Under the pieces are notes generated by a model. It did not search any database. It saw nothing but the letters and a program-made list of their open reading frames with translations, and had not been told where the DNA came from. Position numbers and translations under genes: made by a program. 64,000 bases of DNA, taken from contig CAYRLG010000020.1 in assembly GCA_964425195.1 (NCBI GenBank), positions 13,453-77,452 on the forward strand, read 5' to 3'. The stretch is from Desulfamplus sp964425195 (GTDB lineage Bacteria > Desulfobacterota > Desulfobacteria > Desulfobacterales > Desulfobacteraceae). Shown here piece after piece: positions 37,563-47,803 of the stretch (positions are counted from its first letter, which is position 1; every line of letters starts with the position of its first letter).

Positions 37563-39680
37563 TTACGATTCATAATTATTATTATATTTTGGCAGGTATA
37601 TTTTAAAACTTGTTCCCATATTAGTTTCACTATAAACATTTATAAATCCCCTATTTTGTTTTACTATACCATACACTGTAGCAAGACCAAGCCCAGTACC
37701 TTTTCCAAACTCTTTGGTAGTAAAAAATGGTTCAAAAATTTTATCAACCGTCTCTTTTCCCATACCACAGCCATCATCACTTACTGCAAGTTGAACGTAA
37801 TCTCCAGCAAGAAAACCGGTATTTATACAGCAGTTGTCATCATCAAAAGAGATATTTTTAGTCTCTATTATGACTTTACCACTATCTTTACCAAGATTAA
37901 AAATAGCGTCTTTAGCATTTACACAAAGATTTGTCATTATCTGATCAACTTGAGAAGGATCAACTTTAATTTGCCAAAGAGCATTTCCGGGAAGCCACAC
38001 AATCTCTATACTATCTCCCATAAGGCTTCTTAACATTCTTAACATACCCTCAATTGTTTCGTTAAGGTCAAGCACTTTTGGAACTATAATCTGCTTTCGA
38101 GCATAGGCAAGCAACTGGCGGGTTAAGTTTGCTGAACGCTCAGCTGCATTACGAATCTGTGTAAGTTTATGTTTAAGCTGCTCTTTATTATCAACTTGAG
38201 TCATAGCAAGCTCTGCCTGCCCTAAAATAACTCCTAACATATTGTTAAAATCGTGAGCTATACCTCCTGCAAGTCTGCCTATTGACTCCATTTTTTGAGC
38301 CTGATTTAACTGCACCAAGAGCCTTTCTCGCTCCTCTTCTGCAAATTTTCTTGTAGTTATATCTCTTGCTATTGCCCATATATAGTTTGGATAGCTATTT
38401 CCATTAAAAAAAGCGTATGCCTGTATCTCAACAGGAAATATGGTACCATCTTTTCTGATGTACTCTTTATTGTAAATACCAGAATAGCCATCTTTAATTA
38501 ACTGTTTTTCGTATATCTCTTGCATCTCCCACTCTCTCCAGTGTGCAGGGGTAAGATCATGAATATTATCTTTTTCTTTAAGTTCATCTAATTTATACCC
38601 CAACATATTGCAATATGCCTGATTAGCAGTAATAAGTCTCCCTTCTGTGTCAATAAATACAAAGCCATCTCTGCTATTTTCAAAAATTTCACGATAACGT
38701 CTCTGGCTCTCTTTTAAAGCATCTTCAACACTTTTACGTTGAGCTATCTCACTTTTAAGTCGTCTATTCCAAAGTATTATAACTGCAATGACAGCTAATA
38801 GAGGAACTCCAAGAATTACACCCCATTTTTTTACCTCCTGAGGAGTTATTCCATACTCATACCGAACAGAGAGCCATCTGTTGCGAATCCCTGTGTGTTG
38901 CTCTTTAGTGAGTTTATTTAGAGATTTATTGATAATAGATACCAATTGAGGGAAATCCTGTCTTATAGCAAAGTGGAGATCATAGTTATGGTATTTAGTG
39001 GGAGCAGCAACTTTAAGATTACTTAAACCATACTTTTCAATAAAATAGGTGGCACTTGCCAAATTATCAATATACGCTTCAGCTCTTCCTGATGATACAG
39101 CTTTAATACACTCAAGGGCAGACTCTTCAAAATGGTAGATAACCTCAATACCATCTCTATTTAACCACTCATAGACAACATTTTTTTTAACCATTGCCAC
39201 CTTTACCCCTCTTAAATCATTAAGCCCACCAATAAACTGGCTGTCTCTTCTGCTTATGATAACTAAAGGAAATGAGAGATATGGCTCTGAAAAACTCAAA
39301 AATTTTTCACGATCAGGAGTTTTTGCCACACACGAAACAATATCAATCTCTTTTGATTGGGCTTTGCTTAGAACTTCTGTCCAAGGCATAGCGTTCTTAA
39401 TCTCTAACTTAACACCAAATTGACCCATCATAAGAGCAAGGTAATCGTAAGCAATTCCTTGTGGCTCTCCATTATTATCAAAAAACGCAAATGGTGGAAA
39501 AGATTTTGGTCCTCCTACTTTTAAGATAGGGTGTTGTTCTAACCAAGCCTTCTCATCAATGGTAAGAAGATTATCAGTTTGTGATGAGTTAAGAGCTAAT
39601 GCTGTTTGAAGTGGGATAACAAGAGCAATAGTGAGCATCAATAGGATAAAATTAATAGTGTGTCCTGCAAGTTTTAGCAT
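37563..39680 (-). CDS. Sensor histidine kinase with periplasmic SBP_bac_3 input
   Basis: 705 aa. Signal segment 8-28; a periplasmic amino-acid-binding-type domain (about 45-270: PPFAFFDNNGEPQGIAYDY, DREKFLSFSEPYL); one membrane helix (about 285-305); a PAS domain (about 325-445); then HisKA with the phospho-acceptor in GGIAHDFNNMLG and HATPase_c (GTGLGLATVYGIV). No receiver is attached, unlike its neighbour at 39702. The kinase half is so similar to that neighbour's that duplication is likely. The stand-alone receiver at 42804 could serve as partner. Confidence 0.92.
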   Translation of the reverse strand: MLKLAGHTINFILLMLTIALVIPLQTALALNSSQTDNLLTIDEKAWLEQHPILKVGGPKSFPPFAFFDNNGEPQGIAYDYLALMMGQFGVKLEIKNAMPWTEVLSKAQSKEIDIVSCVAKTPDREKFLSFSEPYLSFPLVIISRRDSQFIGGLNDLRGVKVAMVKKNVVYEWLNRDGIEVIYHFEESALECIKAVSSGRAEAYIDNLASATYFIEKYGLSNLKVAAPTKYHNYDLHFAIRQDFPQLVSIINKSLNKLTKEQHTGIRNRWLSVRYEYGITPQEVKKWGVILGVPLLAVIAVIILWNRRLKSEIAQRKSVEDALKESQRRYREIFENSRDGFVFIDTEGRLITANQAYCNMLGYKLDELKEKDNIHDLTPAHWREWEMQEIYEKQLIKDGYSGIYNKEYIRKDGTIFPVEIQAYAFFNGNSYPNYIWAIARDITTRKFAEEERERLLVQLNQAQKMESIGRLAGGIAHDFNNMLGVILGQAELAMTQVDNKEQLKHKLTQIRNAAERSANLTRQLLAYARKQIIVPKVLDLNETIEGMLRMLRSLMGDSIEIVWLPGNALWQIKVDPSQVDQIMTNLCVNAKDAIFNLGKDSGKVIIETKNISFDDDNCCINTGFLAGDYVQLAVSDDGCGMGKETVDKIFEPFFTTKEFGKGTGLGLATVYGIVKQNRGFINVYSETNMGTSFKIYLPKYNNNYES

Positions 39681-39701
39681 GTTAAGTTACCTTGATGAAT
39701 T

Positions 39702-42700
39702 TTAAATTCTTGAAAGAGCTTCTCTTACCTTTGCAGATAGTTCTCTTTTTGAGAATGGTTTTTGAATAAAATTGACACCTGCATCAAGCACTCCATGATG
39801 AGCAATTACATTAGCTGTGTAGCCAGACATAAATAGCTTTTTGATATCAGGGTAAATTGAGATTATATTTTCTGCAAGTTCACGACCATTCATCTCTGGC
39901 ATTACTACATCGGTCATAAGAAGTTCTATATTTCCAGAGTGATTTTTTGCCAATTTTATAGCCTCTTGTGGTGTCTGGGCAGCTATAACATCATACCCTT
40001 GCTTTTCAAGCATCAGCTTTGTCAACTTTAATATTGATGTTTCATCTTCAACAAGCAGTATTGTTTCATTGCCATACTCAACTGACTGCATAGAGTTTTG
40101 TTGATTGATATCTTCTCCGCTTTTTTTATAACGAGGAAAGTATATTCTAAAGGTAGTTCCCTGATTACGTTCGCTGTAAACATTTATAAAACCGTTATTT
40201 TGCTTTACAATACCATAGACTGTAGCAAGTCCTAAACCTGTACCTCTGCCCATCTCTTTGGTAGTGAAAAATGGTTCAAATATATTTTCAATAGTATCTT
40301 TATCCATGCCACAGCCATTATCACTAACAACAAGCACTGAATATTCGCCTTGAATAAATCCATAATGGCTATCACAGTAGGCTTTATCAAAGATTTTCAC
40401 TCCAGTTTCAATAGTTATTTTACCTACATCAGAAATAGCATCACGAGAGTTGACGCACAAATTTACAAGTATCTGATCGATCTGTGATGGATCCATATTT
40501 ATACTCCATATATTTGCCCCTGGCATCCAGACAAGATCAATATCTTCGCCTATCAGCCTTTTGACCATTTTAAGCATACTTTCAACAGTACTATTTAGAT
40601 CAAGCTCTACTGGGGAGATAGTCTGTTTTCTTGCAAATGCAAGCAGTTGATGTGTAAGTTCTGCAGATCGTTGTGCCGCTTTTTGTATATCTTTAAGGTA
40701 GTTGTAGATATCGTATGGAATTTCAGCAGAGTCTATAGCAAGCTCAACGTTTCCAAGAATAACACCAAGCATATTATTAAAGTCGTGTGCAACACCTCCT
40801 GCAAGCCTTCCCACTGACTCCATCTTTTGAGCGTGCAAAAGCTGCCCTTGAAGTTGCTCCTTTTCTGACTCTGTTCGTTTGTGTTTAGTTATTTCAAGAG
40901 ACATAGAGAGCACTGACTCTATTTTTTGAGAGCCAAACTCAATTGGCTGGAGAGTATTTATAAACCACTTATCCTTTCCAGATAGAGATAACATAATCTC
41001 TTGCTCAATAGTCTCTTTATTGGAGATAACTTTTCTATATTGCTGGATTAGGTAATCTGCCTGCTCTGTCAAGATAAACTCTTTTATATTTCTCCCAACC
41101 ATTTTAACTGTATTGTCTCCAGCTATGTTTTTTGAAGCCTTATCATTTACAAAAATAAAGTTTCCATCAATATCAATTACAGATAGAGACTCTTGCATTG
41201 TATTTAGAAGCAGTCTGTAATTTCGCTCACTCTCTATAAGTTCAGCTTGGGTTTCAAGCCTCTCCAGTTCTCCTGAGGCACGACCTGCAACTATTTTTAA
41301 AATAGACTCTGCAATAGCACGATCTTGTAGCGGTTTTCTGCTGATAACAGCAATAAGACCAATTGGATCCCCAGTATGGCTAAAAAGGGTTACACCAACA
41401 TAGCTTTCAGCTCTAAGCTCCTGAAGAACCTTATCATTAGGAAAAAGTTGAGAGACGTTTGCTGGAAAACAACATACAGATTTACCTACAACTTCACCAC
41501 AAGGTGTATCTTTTAGAGAGTAGCTTACATTGTCTTGAAAATGTCCGTCACACCATATAGCAAGTGTGGTTGCACTTAATCCATCTCCTTCAAGCCTATC
41601 AATACAGACAAAATCCATCTCCAAAGTTTTGGCAAGGTATTTAGCAAGAGAGTTGAAAAAAGGTATAGTAATACTTCTATCTGTTGTATCACTACTACTA
41701 CTCTCTTCAGTTGAATCAAAGCTCTTAGTTTCATCAGAGTGAATATCTATAAAATCACTATTAGCTCTTACTCTGCTGCTGGTTTGTGCTAAAAACTCGT
41801 GAAGTTCTGATATCTTTTTAGATTCGGTTATATCGCGACTTACCCCTATTACCCCTATAAGTTTTCCTTTTGAATCAAGTATCGGTGATTTAAGAGTATC
41901 AATCATCTTTATTCGTCCATCAGGATAGGATATCCACTCCTCATTCTGGCGAGGTGACATCAACTCAAGACTCTTTTTGTCATTTGCCCTAAAACCATCT
42001 GCCTGCTCTTTACTGTAGAGAGCATAATCATTTTTTCCCACAATCTCTTCAGGTGAAAGCCCTAAATGGTCTGCAAATGCCTTGTTACACCCCAAATAGA
42101 TGCCATTTAAATCTTTGAAAAAAACTATATCGTAAATAGAGTTAATAACAGATGTGAGTAGCCCTTGACTATTTTCAAGCTCACATATCTGCCTGCGTGA
42201 ATCAATAATATCTGATAAAATCTTTCCACTAAGGATTGTGGCAATAGGATAAAAAAGCATAACCGGAACACCTATTTTTATCACAACGCCCATGCCAGAA
42301 CCTTGTGGAAGGGTAAACATCATTGCAAGCATCGCTATATGGACAATAAAGCCAAAGCTATATAGGTTATATAGAGAGAGAGATTTAGATTCAGGTTTAA
42401 AATAAAAGTGCGCAACAACTCCTATTATAAAAGATGAACAGATTACCAACACACCTGTTATCGCTCCTGCCCCTCCAAGAGAGATACGCCATAAAGCAGG
42501 TAATATAGAGGCAATAGCTCCAGCTAATGGACCAAAAAAGAGTGTGCAAAGGCTCACCATTACAGATCGTCCATCAAATATAAGACCAGGTCCAAGGTTT
42601 AAAGGACGCATCATGCCAAGAACAGCAGCACTACCAAATAGAAGCCCTTGAAGAGTTAAAGCAAAATTAGGATTTAATCTTGCTATTTTACAGTGTCGAT

Positions 42701-42770
42701 CAATAAATCCAGAGACAATGCTAAAAGATACCAGCAAAGAGAGGTTAAGAATCAAATCAATATAAATCAT
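39702..42770 (-). CDS. Hybrid sensor kinase with 5TMR-LYT, PAS, GAF, PAS, HK, REC
   Basis: About 1022 aa from the ATG at 42768-42770, preceded by TTTGGAGC; a TTG eleven codons earlier is less likely. The N-terminal 5TMR_LYT membrane sensor (about 1-195, including LLFGSAAVLGM and FGPLAGAIAS) is the LytS-type domain. PAS, GAF and PAS domains follow, then the phospho-acceptor in GGVAHDFNNMLG and HATPase_c (GRGTGLGLATVYGIV). A C-terminal receiver has phospho-site LLMTDVVMPEMNG. It starts within the end of the receiver gene at 42804. Confidence 0.93.
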   Translation of the reverse strand: MIYIDLILNLSLLVSFSIVSGFIDRHCKIARLNPNFALTLQGLLFGSAAVLGMMRPLNLGPGLIFDGRSVMVSLCTLFFGPLAGAIASILPALWRISLGGAGAITGVLVICSSFIIGVVAHFYFKPESKSLSLYNLYSFGFIVHIAMLAMMFTLPQGSGMGVVIKIGVPVMLFYPIATILSGKILSDIIDSRRQICELENSQGLLTSVINSIYDIVFFKDLNGIYLGCNKAFADHLGLSPEEIVGKNDYALYSKEQADGFRANDKKSLELMSPRQNEEWISYPDGRIKMIDTLKSPILDSKGKLIGVIGVSRDITESKKISELHEFLAQTSSRVRANSDFIDIHSDETKSFDSTEESSSSDTTDRSITIPFFNSLAKYLAKTLEMDFVCIDRLEGDGLSATTLAIWCDGHFQDNVSYSLKDTPCGEVVGKSVCCFPANVSQLFPNDKVLQELRAESYVGVTLFSHTGDPIGLIAVISRKPLQDRAIAESILKIVAGRASGELERLETQAELIESERNYRLLLNTMQESLSVIDIDGNFIFVNDKASKNIAGDNTVKMVGRNIKEFILTEQADYLIQQYRKVISNKETIEQEIMLSLSGKDKWFINTLQPIEFGSQKIESVLSMSLEITKHKRTESEKEQLQGQLLHAQKMESVGRLAGGVAHDFNNMLGVILGNVELAIDSAEIPYDIYNYLKDIQKAAQRSAELTHQLLAFARKQTISPVELDLNSTVESMLKMVKRLIGEDIDLVWMPGANIWSINMDPSQIDQILVNLCVNSRDAISDVGKITIETGVKIFDKAYCDSHYGFIQGEYSVLVVSDNGCGMDKDTIENIFEPFFTTKEMGRGTGLGLATVYGIVKQNNGFINVYSERNQGTTFRIYFPRYKKSGEDINQQNSMQSVEYGNETILLVEDETSILKLTKLMLEKQGYDVIAAQTPQEAIKLAKNHSGNIELLMTDVVMPEMNGRELAENIISIYPDIKKLFMSGYTANVIAHHGVLDAGVNFIQKPFSKRELSAKVREALSRI

Positions 42771-42803
42771 TTTAGTTGCTCCAAAGTTTTTATCAAACCC
42801 CAA

Positions 42804-43217
42804 TTAATATAGCATCTCTTTAAGTTTTTTATTAAGTTCTGATTTTGAAAATGGCTTTTGAATAAAGTTGATATTTTTCCCACTTTTTGCATGATCACTA
42901 ATAACATCTGCTGCATATCCAGATACAAACAACACATTAATATCGGGTTGGATCGATATAATCTTATCAGCAAGTTTGACTCCATCCATCTGAGGCATTA
43001 CAACATCTGTTATAAGAATATCTATTTTGCCTTCATAATTTTGTACAATTTCTATAGCTTCTAAAGGTAAAGAGGCTGAAAGTACTCTATAACCATCCCT
43101 TTGAAGCATAAGTCTATTTAGTTTTAGTATAGCTGGTTCATCTTCAACAATAAGAATAGTGATATTAGAGTTATTAATTGCGGGTTGGCTGTTATCTATT
43201 GAGTATGCTCGATTCAT
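42804..43217 (-). CDS. Stand-alone receiver protein
   Basis: 137 aa, one REC domain with ILIVEDE acidic pocket, phospho-site in ILITDVVMPQMDG, and FIQKPFSK. It is closely similar over its whole length to the C-terminal receiver of the next gene (shared DVVMPxM, SGY and NFIQKPFSK blocks). It probably arose by duplication and detachment. It lies directly upstream of and overlaps that gene, so the two are likely co-translated. Confidence 0.93.
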   Translation of the reverse strand: MNRAYSIDNSQPAINNSNITILIVEDEPAILKLNRLMLQRDGYRVLSASLPLEAIEIVQNYEGKIDILITDVVMPQMDGVKLADKIISIQPDINVLFVSGYAADVISDHAKSGKNINFIQKPFSKSELNKKLKEMLY

Positions 43218-43353
43218 ATAACTATCCTTATCTAAAAATTAATATTTTCTGTTTTTATGGTTAAGTTACAAACGTGGTTTATTGGATCGCAATAATTAAG
43301 ACGGAAGTTTTTATATACATAAGAGTGCATTATTATCAATGCAATTAGCGATT

Positions 43354-46300
43354 TTAAATAGCTCTTTTAGAATATAGAATAGCTTTTTTTAGCTGCTCAA
43401 ATTGTGACTCCAACTCCACCATAAGCTCTTTAACTATATCCATATTACCATCTTTAGCAGCTTTTTCCATATTGTATGCAACTAATCGCATAACTTCACC
43501 GCCAATATTAACACAAGCTCCTTTTATAGAGTGTGCCTGACGCTCAATTTTCTCGTTATCCGCTGAATTTACATACTCTTTTAGAAGATCTATCTGCTCT
43601 GGAATATCTTCAATAAAAACATCAAGAAGAGTAACCGCAAGCTCTTCATCATCCATAATTCGTTCCATAAAGCCAGCTTTATCAAAAATTGGTATCTTAT
43701 TTTTATCTATCTCTAACTTGTAATAATTAGAAAAAGAGCTGTTTTGCTCCTCATCTATCTTATTTTTAGATTGATTTTGAATTTGAATTTGTTGATTTTT
43801 AAGCATGTTTCTCTTTATTACCGTCTTTTTAGGAAGCCACCTCTCCAAAATTGATGCAATAGCATCAGGAGAGACTGGTTTAGATATATAGTCATTCATA
43901 CCAGCTTGGAGGCACTTTTCTCGATCTCCTCGCATAGCATGAGCAGTCATGGCTATTATAGGAATAGAGCGATTTTCAATTTGAAAATATTCATCTTCTA
44001 AACCATCTAAAGCTAAATCTTCTTGCCTCTGCTCTTCAAGATTTCGTATCTGTCGAGTTGCCTCAAATCCATCCATTACTGGCATCTGAATATCCATAAA
44101 TACAAGATCATAAGGTAAAGTTTCAATAGATTTAACAGCCTCTGCCCCATTTGCAACAGCATCTGCTGCTAATCCCAATTTCTTTAAAATTGCAAGTTCA
44201 ACCTTTTGATTTGTGATGTTATCCTCAACAAGTAAAATTCTCGCATCTCTATCTGCAAAACTGTTTTCTTTTACATCTATTTCTATTTTATCTTGTTTAT
44301 CCAAAGAGAGTTCTTTAATAGAGGAGACTCTATCTTCTATCTGTTTAATAAAACAGGCAGTGAACCAAAACTTAGAGCCTTTACCCTCCTCACTTTTTGC
44401 ACCTATAGCTCCTCCCATAAGTTCTGCTAACTGCTTTGAGATTGCTAAACCAAGACCTGTGCCACCATATTTTCTTGTAGTGGAGCTATCTACCTGACTG
44501 AACTTTTCAAATACCATGCTAAGTTTATCCTCAGGAATACCGATACCAGTGTCACTTACAGAAAATCGTAACATCACACTTTTCTCTTCTATAAGGGAGC
44601 TACGACTCTGTGATTGGCTATTAGTGAAAGGCTCTTCTCTATCTAAAGAGACATGAATCAACACCTCACCTTGATCTGTAAATTTTATTGCATTTCCAGT
44701 TAGATTAGTAAGAATCTGGCGAACTCTTCCGGGATCACCACAAAGCCTATTTGGAACATCTGAATCAACATTGCAGAAAAATTTAAGCCCTTTTTCATTA
44801 GCACGTATAGCAAAAATGGCAGAAAAATCCTCAAGTAGTGATAAGAGATCAAAATCAAACATCTCAAGATCAAGTTTTTTTGCCTCAATTTTGGAAAAAT
44901 CTAAAATATCGTTGATAATACTAAGAAGAGACTCTGCACTTGACCGCACAATCTCAGCATATCTGCGTTGTTCATAGTTAAGCTCTGTGTCAAGTAGAAG
45001 CCCTGCCATTCCTATTACTCCATTCATTGGAGTTCTAATTTCATGGCTCATATTTGCTAAAAATTCACTTTTGGCAATATCTGCCATCTGTGCCTCAACA
45101 GCCATTTTGTTGGCTCTATTTATTGCCTCCTCAAGCTGCTTATTAGTCTCTAAAAGAGACTCTTCAGCAACTTTACGATCAGAGATATCGACAAAGCACT
45201 CAAGAATTTTTCTTTTACCATTAATCTCAATCCATTGAACTGTTTTAAGAATTGTAATAACGCTACCATCATATCTTAACATCTCCTGTTCTGCGTTATA
45301 AAACTCTCTATCTGGGTTTTGCACAGGGCAGTAAAACTCTTTTGCTGGGCAGATAATTGAATTACAACGCCTTCCAACAAGGTGTTCAGCAGAGTTGCCA
45401 AACATATTTGCAACATAGTGGTTTATCCGCTCTATAGTATGGTTTTCAGGATTTAAAATAACAACTCCCACAGGAAGGTTATCAAGCAGAATCCTCTGCA
45501 TCGACTCGCTCTCATTCAACTTTACTGTCCGTTTTAGAACAAGAGTCTCTAACTTCTCTCTACTACGAATGGAGATAAGAATTACAAAAACAATCGCAAT
45601 AGTAATCACTATACCTGCAATAGCAGCTAATATTGCATACCATTTAGGGTAAAGTGTCATAAACTCATCGCTTGAATATACAGTCAAGGCAAAGACCTTG
45701 CCAAAAGCAACGATAGGAAACGTCATCTCCAATCCTAAGGGTGGTGGAATATTATCTTGAGTCCAGCCATCTTCAATATGTTGAATCTCGCCATCTTTAA
45801 GAAGAGATATTTTCATAAACAAAGAATTGTCCATAGCGGTTGTTCTAAGAAGATTTCCCATTCTTAACGCTGCTACTACAAAGCCTCTAAGATGTTTTGT
45901 GTTATTTCTGGTTAAACCACTAACATCTGAACCATTAATGTTAATGAGATTAAGATTACGGTTTATAAAAACTGGTCTATAGATAAGTATCGCCTTTTGG
46001 TTATTATTTTCATAAACTAATGTTATTGGTTCTGTGCAGGTTGTTAAACCTGTTTTAGCTGCCTCTTGCAGTGCAGCATATCGTATCGGCTCTGAACCAA
46101 GATCATACCCAATAAATTCAGTTTTTTTCCCTTTAACTTCTGTGGTATGTAAAAGAGGATAGTAGAGCTCTCGTTTGAGTACTGGTATCCGATCTCCTTG
46201 CCTATTTTGCTGCCATATTTCAAAATCTCTATACCCTTCAAGGCGGGTAACCTCTTCAAATTTCACCTTATCTTCTAATGCAACAATAGGAGTCCAACTC

Positions 46301-47640
46301 CAATGAACAGAGGGGTTTATTGTAAGATAGTCAGTAAACTCTAAAAATTTTTTTGATGAGATATAGTCAACTCCTTCATATAGATGTGCAAGACCTTCAA
46401 GTTCTGTATCACGAATTTTATACATCTTTTCGGCAATTGCTTTTACTCTGTTTGATGCAAGCTGTATAAATGCCTCTTTTCTATGCTCAATATTATGGAT
46501 ATAAAAAATCCACGTTGCAAATATAGTTACAATAATCCCAACTATTGCTGCCAAACAAGGCTCTAAAAACCTCATCCAAAGAGGAGGAATCCCATTTATA
46601 TTGGCTCTTATGAAAAATAGTCTCCAACCAATAACTATTACAATAATCAAAGCTACTGTGAACAGTAAAACAGGAATGGTTGGACGAAAAATCATCATAT
46701 TCAACTTTATAGAGTCAATATCTACCCCTAAAACAGCTACAATCGCACCAGTTCCTCTGTATGCTCCTGCACAGATAATAAGATCGTCAACTCTCTGAAT
46801 ATATGTGCTTTTAGGCTCTCTCTGTTTATTCACAGGGTTTTCATATTCGTAGTCAATCCAACCGCTTCCTTTAGACAGAGCAAGGTCTTGTATATCATTT
46901 CTAAAATATTGCCCTCCTGCCCAATCTTTTTTGTTCAAAAGGTTTTTCCCAACAAGTTGAGGCTTTACTGGGTGAGCCATCATAGTCATATTAGAGTCAT
47001 AAGCAAAAGCGTATAAATCTCCTACACGAAATTGACCATTAGAATTATTTATCTCTTTTAGCAAAAGCTCCTTTCCATTTTTTCTATAAAACTCTACTGC
47101 TTTTTTCACCATATTTTGAGCTTCATTTCTGGTAGAGAGTATGTGAATAGCAGTTTTTGGATCATGTATTGGTACAAATGCAGATACCCTATCTCCCCAG
47201 CGATCTGAGTATGAATCTTCAACTTCTCCATTTCTGGTATTAAACACACGGAGACACCCCTCTGGAACTTCATCATATATCTGCCCCGGAGTGGAGTAAT
47301 CTTTTGATCCAGTAGGCTCACTGTCCATGAAAAAAAATATTTTTCCATCATCTCTTCTGCCCATAAGATAGAGAAAACGGCAATCATCGTAAAGGTTTCT
47401 TAATAAGATAAGTTGCTCTTTTAAACGAAGATATTGGGGATTTTTAAGATCTGATTTGTCTCCGGTAAGTGCCTTGATACGATCAATATTTATACTCTCA
47501 GCAACCATAGAAGCCTTACGCAACATATCTTTACTTAAATCTTCTTTTGCCAACAAAGCTGCCCACAATGCAAAACAGCCACATATAATTAGGACAATAG
47601 CAATAGTTGAACATAGCCAGAGACTTTTACTGTTTATCAT
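43354..47640 (-). CDS. Large hybrid sensor kinase (Cache, CHASE, PAS, HK, REC, HPt)
   Basis: 1428 aa. Membrane helices lie at about 9-30, 320-343, 355-375 and 672-695. The first periplasmic loop (31-318) holds a Cache-like sensor that appears split by a second, Cache_2-like domain (about 164-297). The second loop (375-670) is a CHASE domain (FWTPI/SWTPIVALED, GYDLGSEPIRYAALQEA). A PAS domain with a Cys cluster (RRCNSIICPAKEFYCPV) follows, then the kinase (ANMSHEIRTPMNG), HATPase_c, receiver (LVFMDIQMPVMDG) and HPt (RQAHSIKGACV). The phosphorelay is complete. Confidence 0.93.
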   Translation of the reverse strand: MINSKSLWLCSTIAIVLIICGCFALWAALLAKEDLSKDMLRKASMVAESINIDRIKALTGDKSDLKNPQYLRLKEQLILLRNLYDDCRFLYLMGRRDDGKIFFFMDSEPTGSKDYSTPGQIYDEVPEGCLRVFNTRNGEVEDSYSDRWGDRVSAFVPIHDPKTAIHILSTRNEAQNMVKKAVEFYRKNGKELLLKEINNSNGQFRVGDLYAFAYDSNMTMMAHPVKPQLVGKNLLNKKDWAGGQYFRNDIQDLALSKGSGWIDYEYENPVNKQREPKSTYIQRVDDLIICAGAYRGTGAIVAVLGVDIDSIKLNMMIFRPTIPVLLFTVALIIVIVIGWRLFFIRANINGIPPLWMRFLEPCLAAIVGIIVTIFATWIFYIHNIEHRKEAFIQLASNRVKAIAEKMYKIRDTELEGLAHLYEGVDYISSKKFLEFTDYLTINPSVHWSWTPIVALEDKVKFEEVTRLEGYRDFEIWQQNRQGDRIPVLKRELYYPLLHTTEVKGKKTEFIGYDLGSEPIRYAALQEAAKTGLTTCTEPITLVYENNNQKAILIYRPVFINRNLNLININGSDVSGLTRNNTKHLRGFVVAALRMGNLLRTTAMDNSLFMKISLLKDGEIQHIEDGWTQDNIPPPLGLEMTFPIVAFGKVFALTVYSSDEFMTLYPKWYAILAAIAGIVITIAIVFVILISIRSREKLETLVLKRTVKLNESESMQRILLDNLPVGVVILNPENHTIERINHYVANMFGNSAEHLVGRRCNSIICPAKEFYCPVQNPDREFYNAEQEMLRYDGSVITILKTVQWIEINGKRKILECFVDISDRKVAEESLLETNKQLEEAINRANKMAVEAQMADIAKSEFLANMSHEIRTPMNGVIGMAGLLLDTELNYEQRRYAEIVRSSAESLLSIINDILDFSKIEAKKLDLEMFDFDLLSLLEDFSAIFAIRANEKGLKFFCNVDSDVPNRLCGDPGRVRQILTNLTGNAIKFTDQGEVLIHVSLDREEPFTNSQSQSRSSLIEEKSVMLRFSVSDTGIGIPEDKLSMVFEKFSQVDSSTTRKYGGTGLGLAISKQLAELMGGAIGAKSEEGKGSKFWFTACFIKQIEDRVSSIKELSLDKQDKIEIDVKENSFADRDARILLVEDNITNQKVELAILKKLGLAADAVANGAEAVKSIETLPYDLVFMDIQMPVMDGFEATRQIRNLEEQRQEDLALDGLEDEYFQIENRSIPIIAMTAHAMRGDREKCLQAGMNDYISKPVSPDAIASILERWLPKKTVIKRNMLKNQQIQIQNQSKNKIDEEQNSSFSNYYKLEIDKNKIPIFDKAGFMERIMDDEELAVTLLDVFIEDIPEQIDLLKEYVNSADNEKIERQAHSIKGACVNIGGEVMRLVAYNMEKAAKDGNMDIVKELMVELESQFEQLKKAILYSKRAI

Positions 47641-47694
47641 TATTAAATAAACCTTTGAAGTAATTCTATTTACAGGCAGTATCGCCCTAAAATA

Positions 47695-47734
47695 AATTTT
47701 ATAGCCGTGCGATTTATCACCCGGCTATAAAATT
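47695..47734. repeat. Large palindrome between kinase and RACE-type gene
   Basis: Perfect 13-base arms (AATTTTATAGCCG and CGGCTATAAAATT) flank 14 bases that can mostly pair as well. It lies after the end of the RACE-type gene and before the kinase, so it may terminate the former. T-rich arms support a terminator; the GCCGG core also resembles REP elements. Confidence 0.6.
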
Positions 47735-47803
47735 CATCAAAAAAACAATTTTTAAAATCAGAATTGCTGCATAAAATACCTACAATGCCACCCCTAAATC
47801 TTA

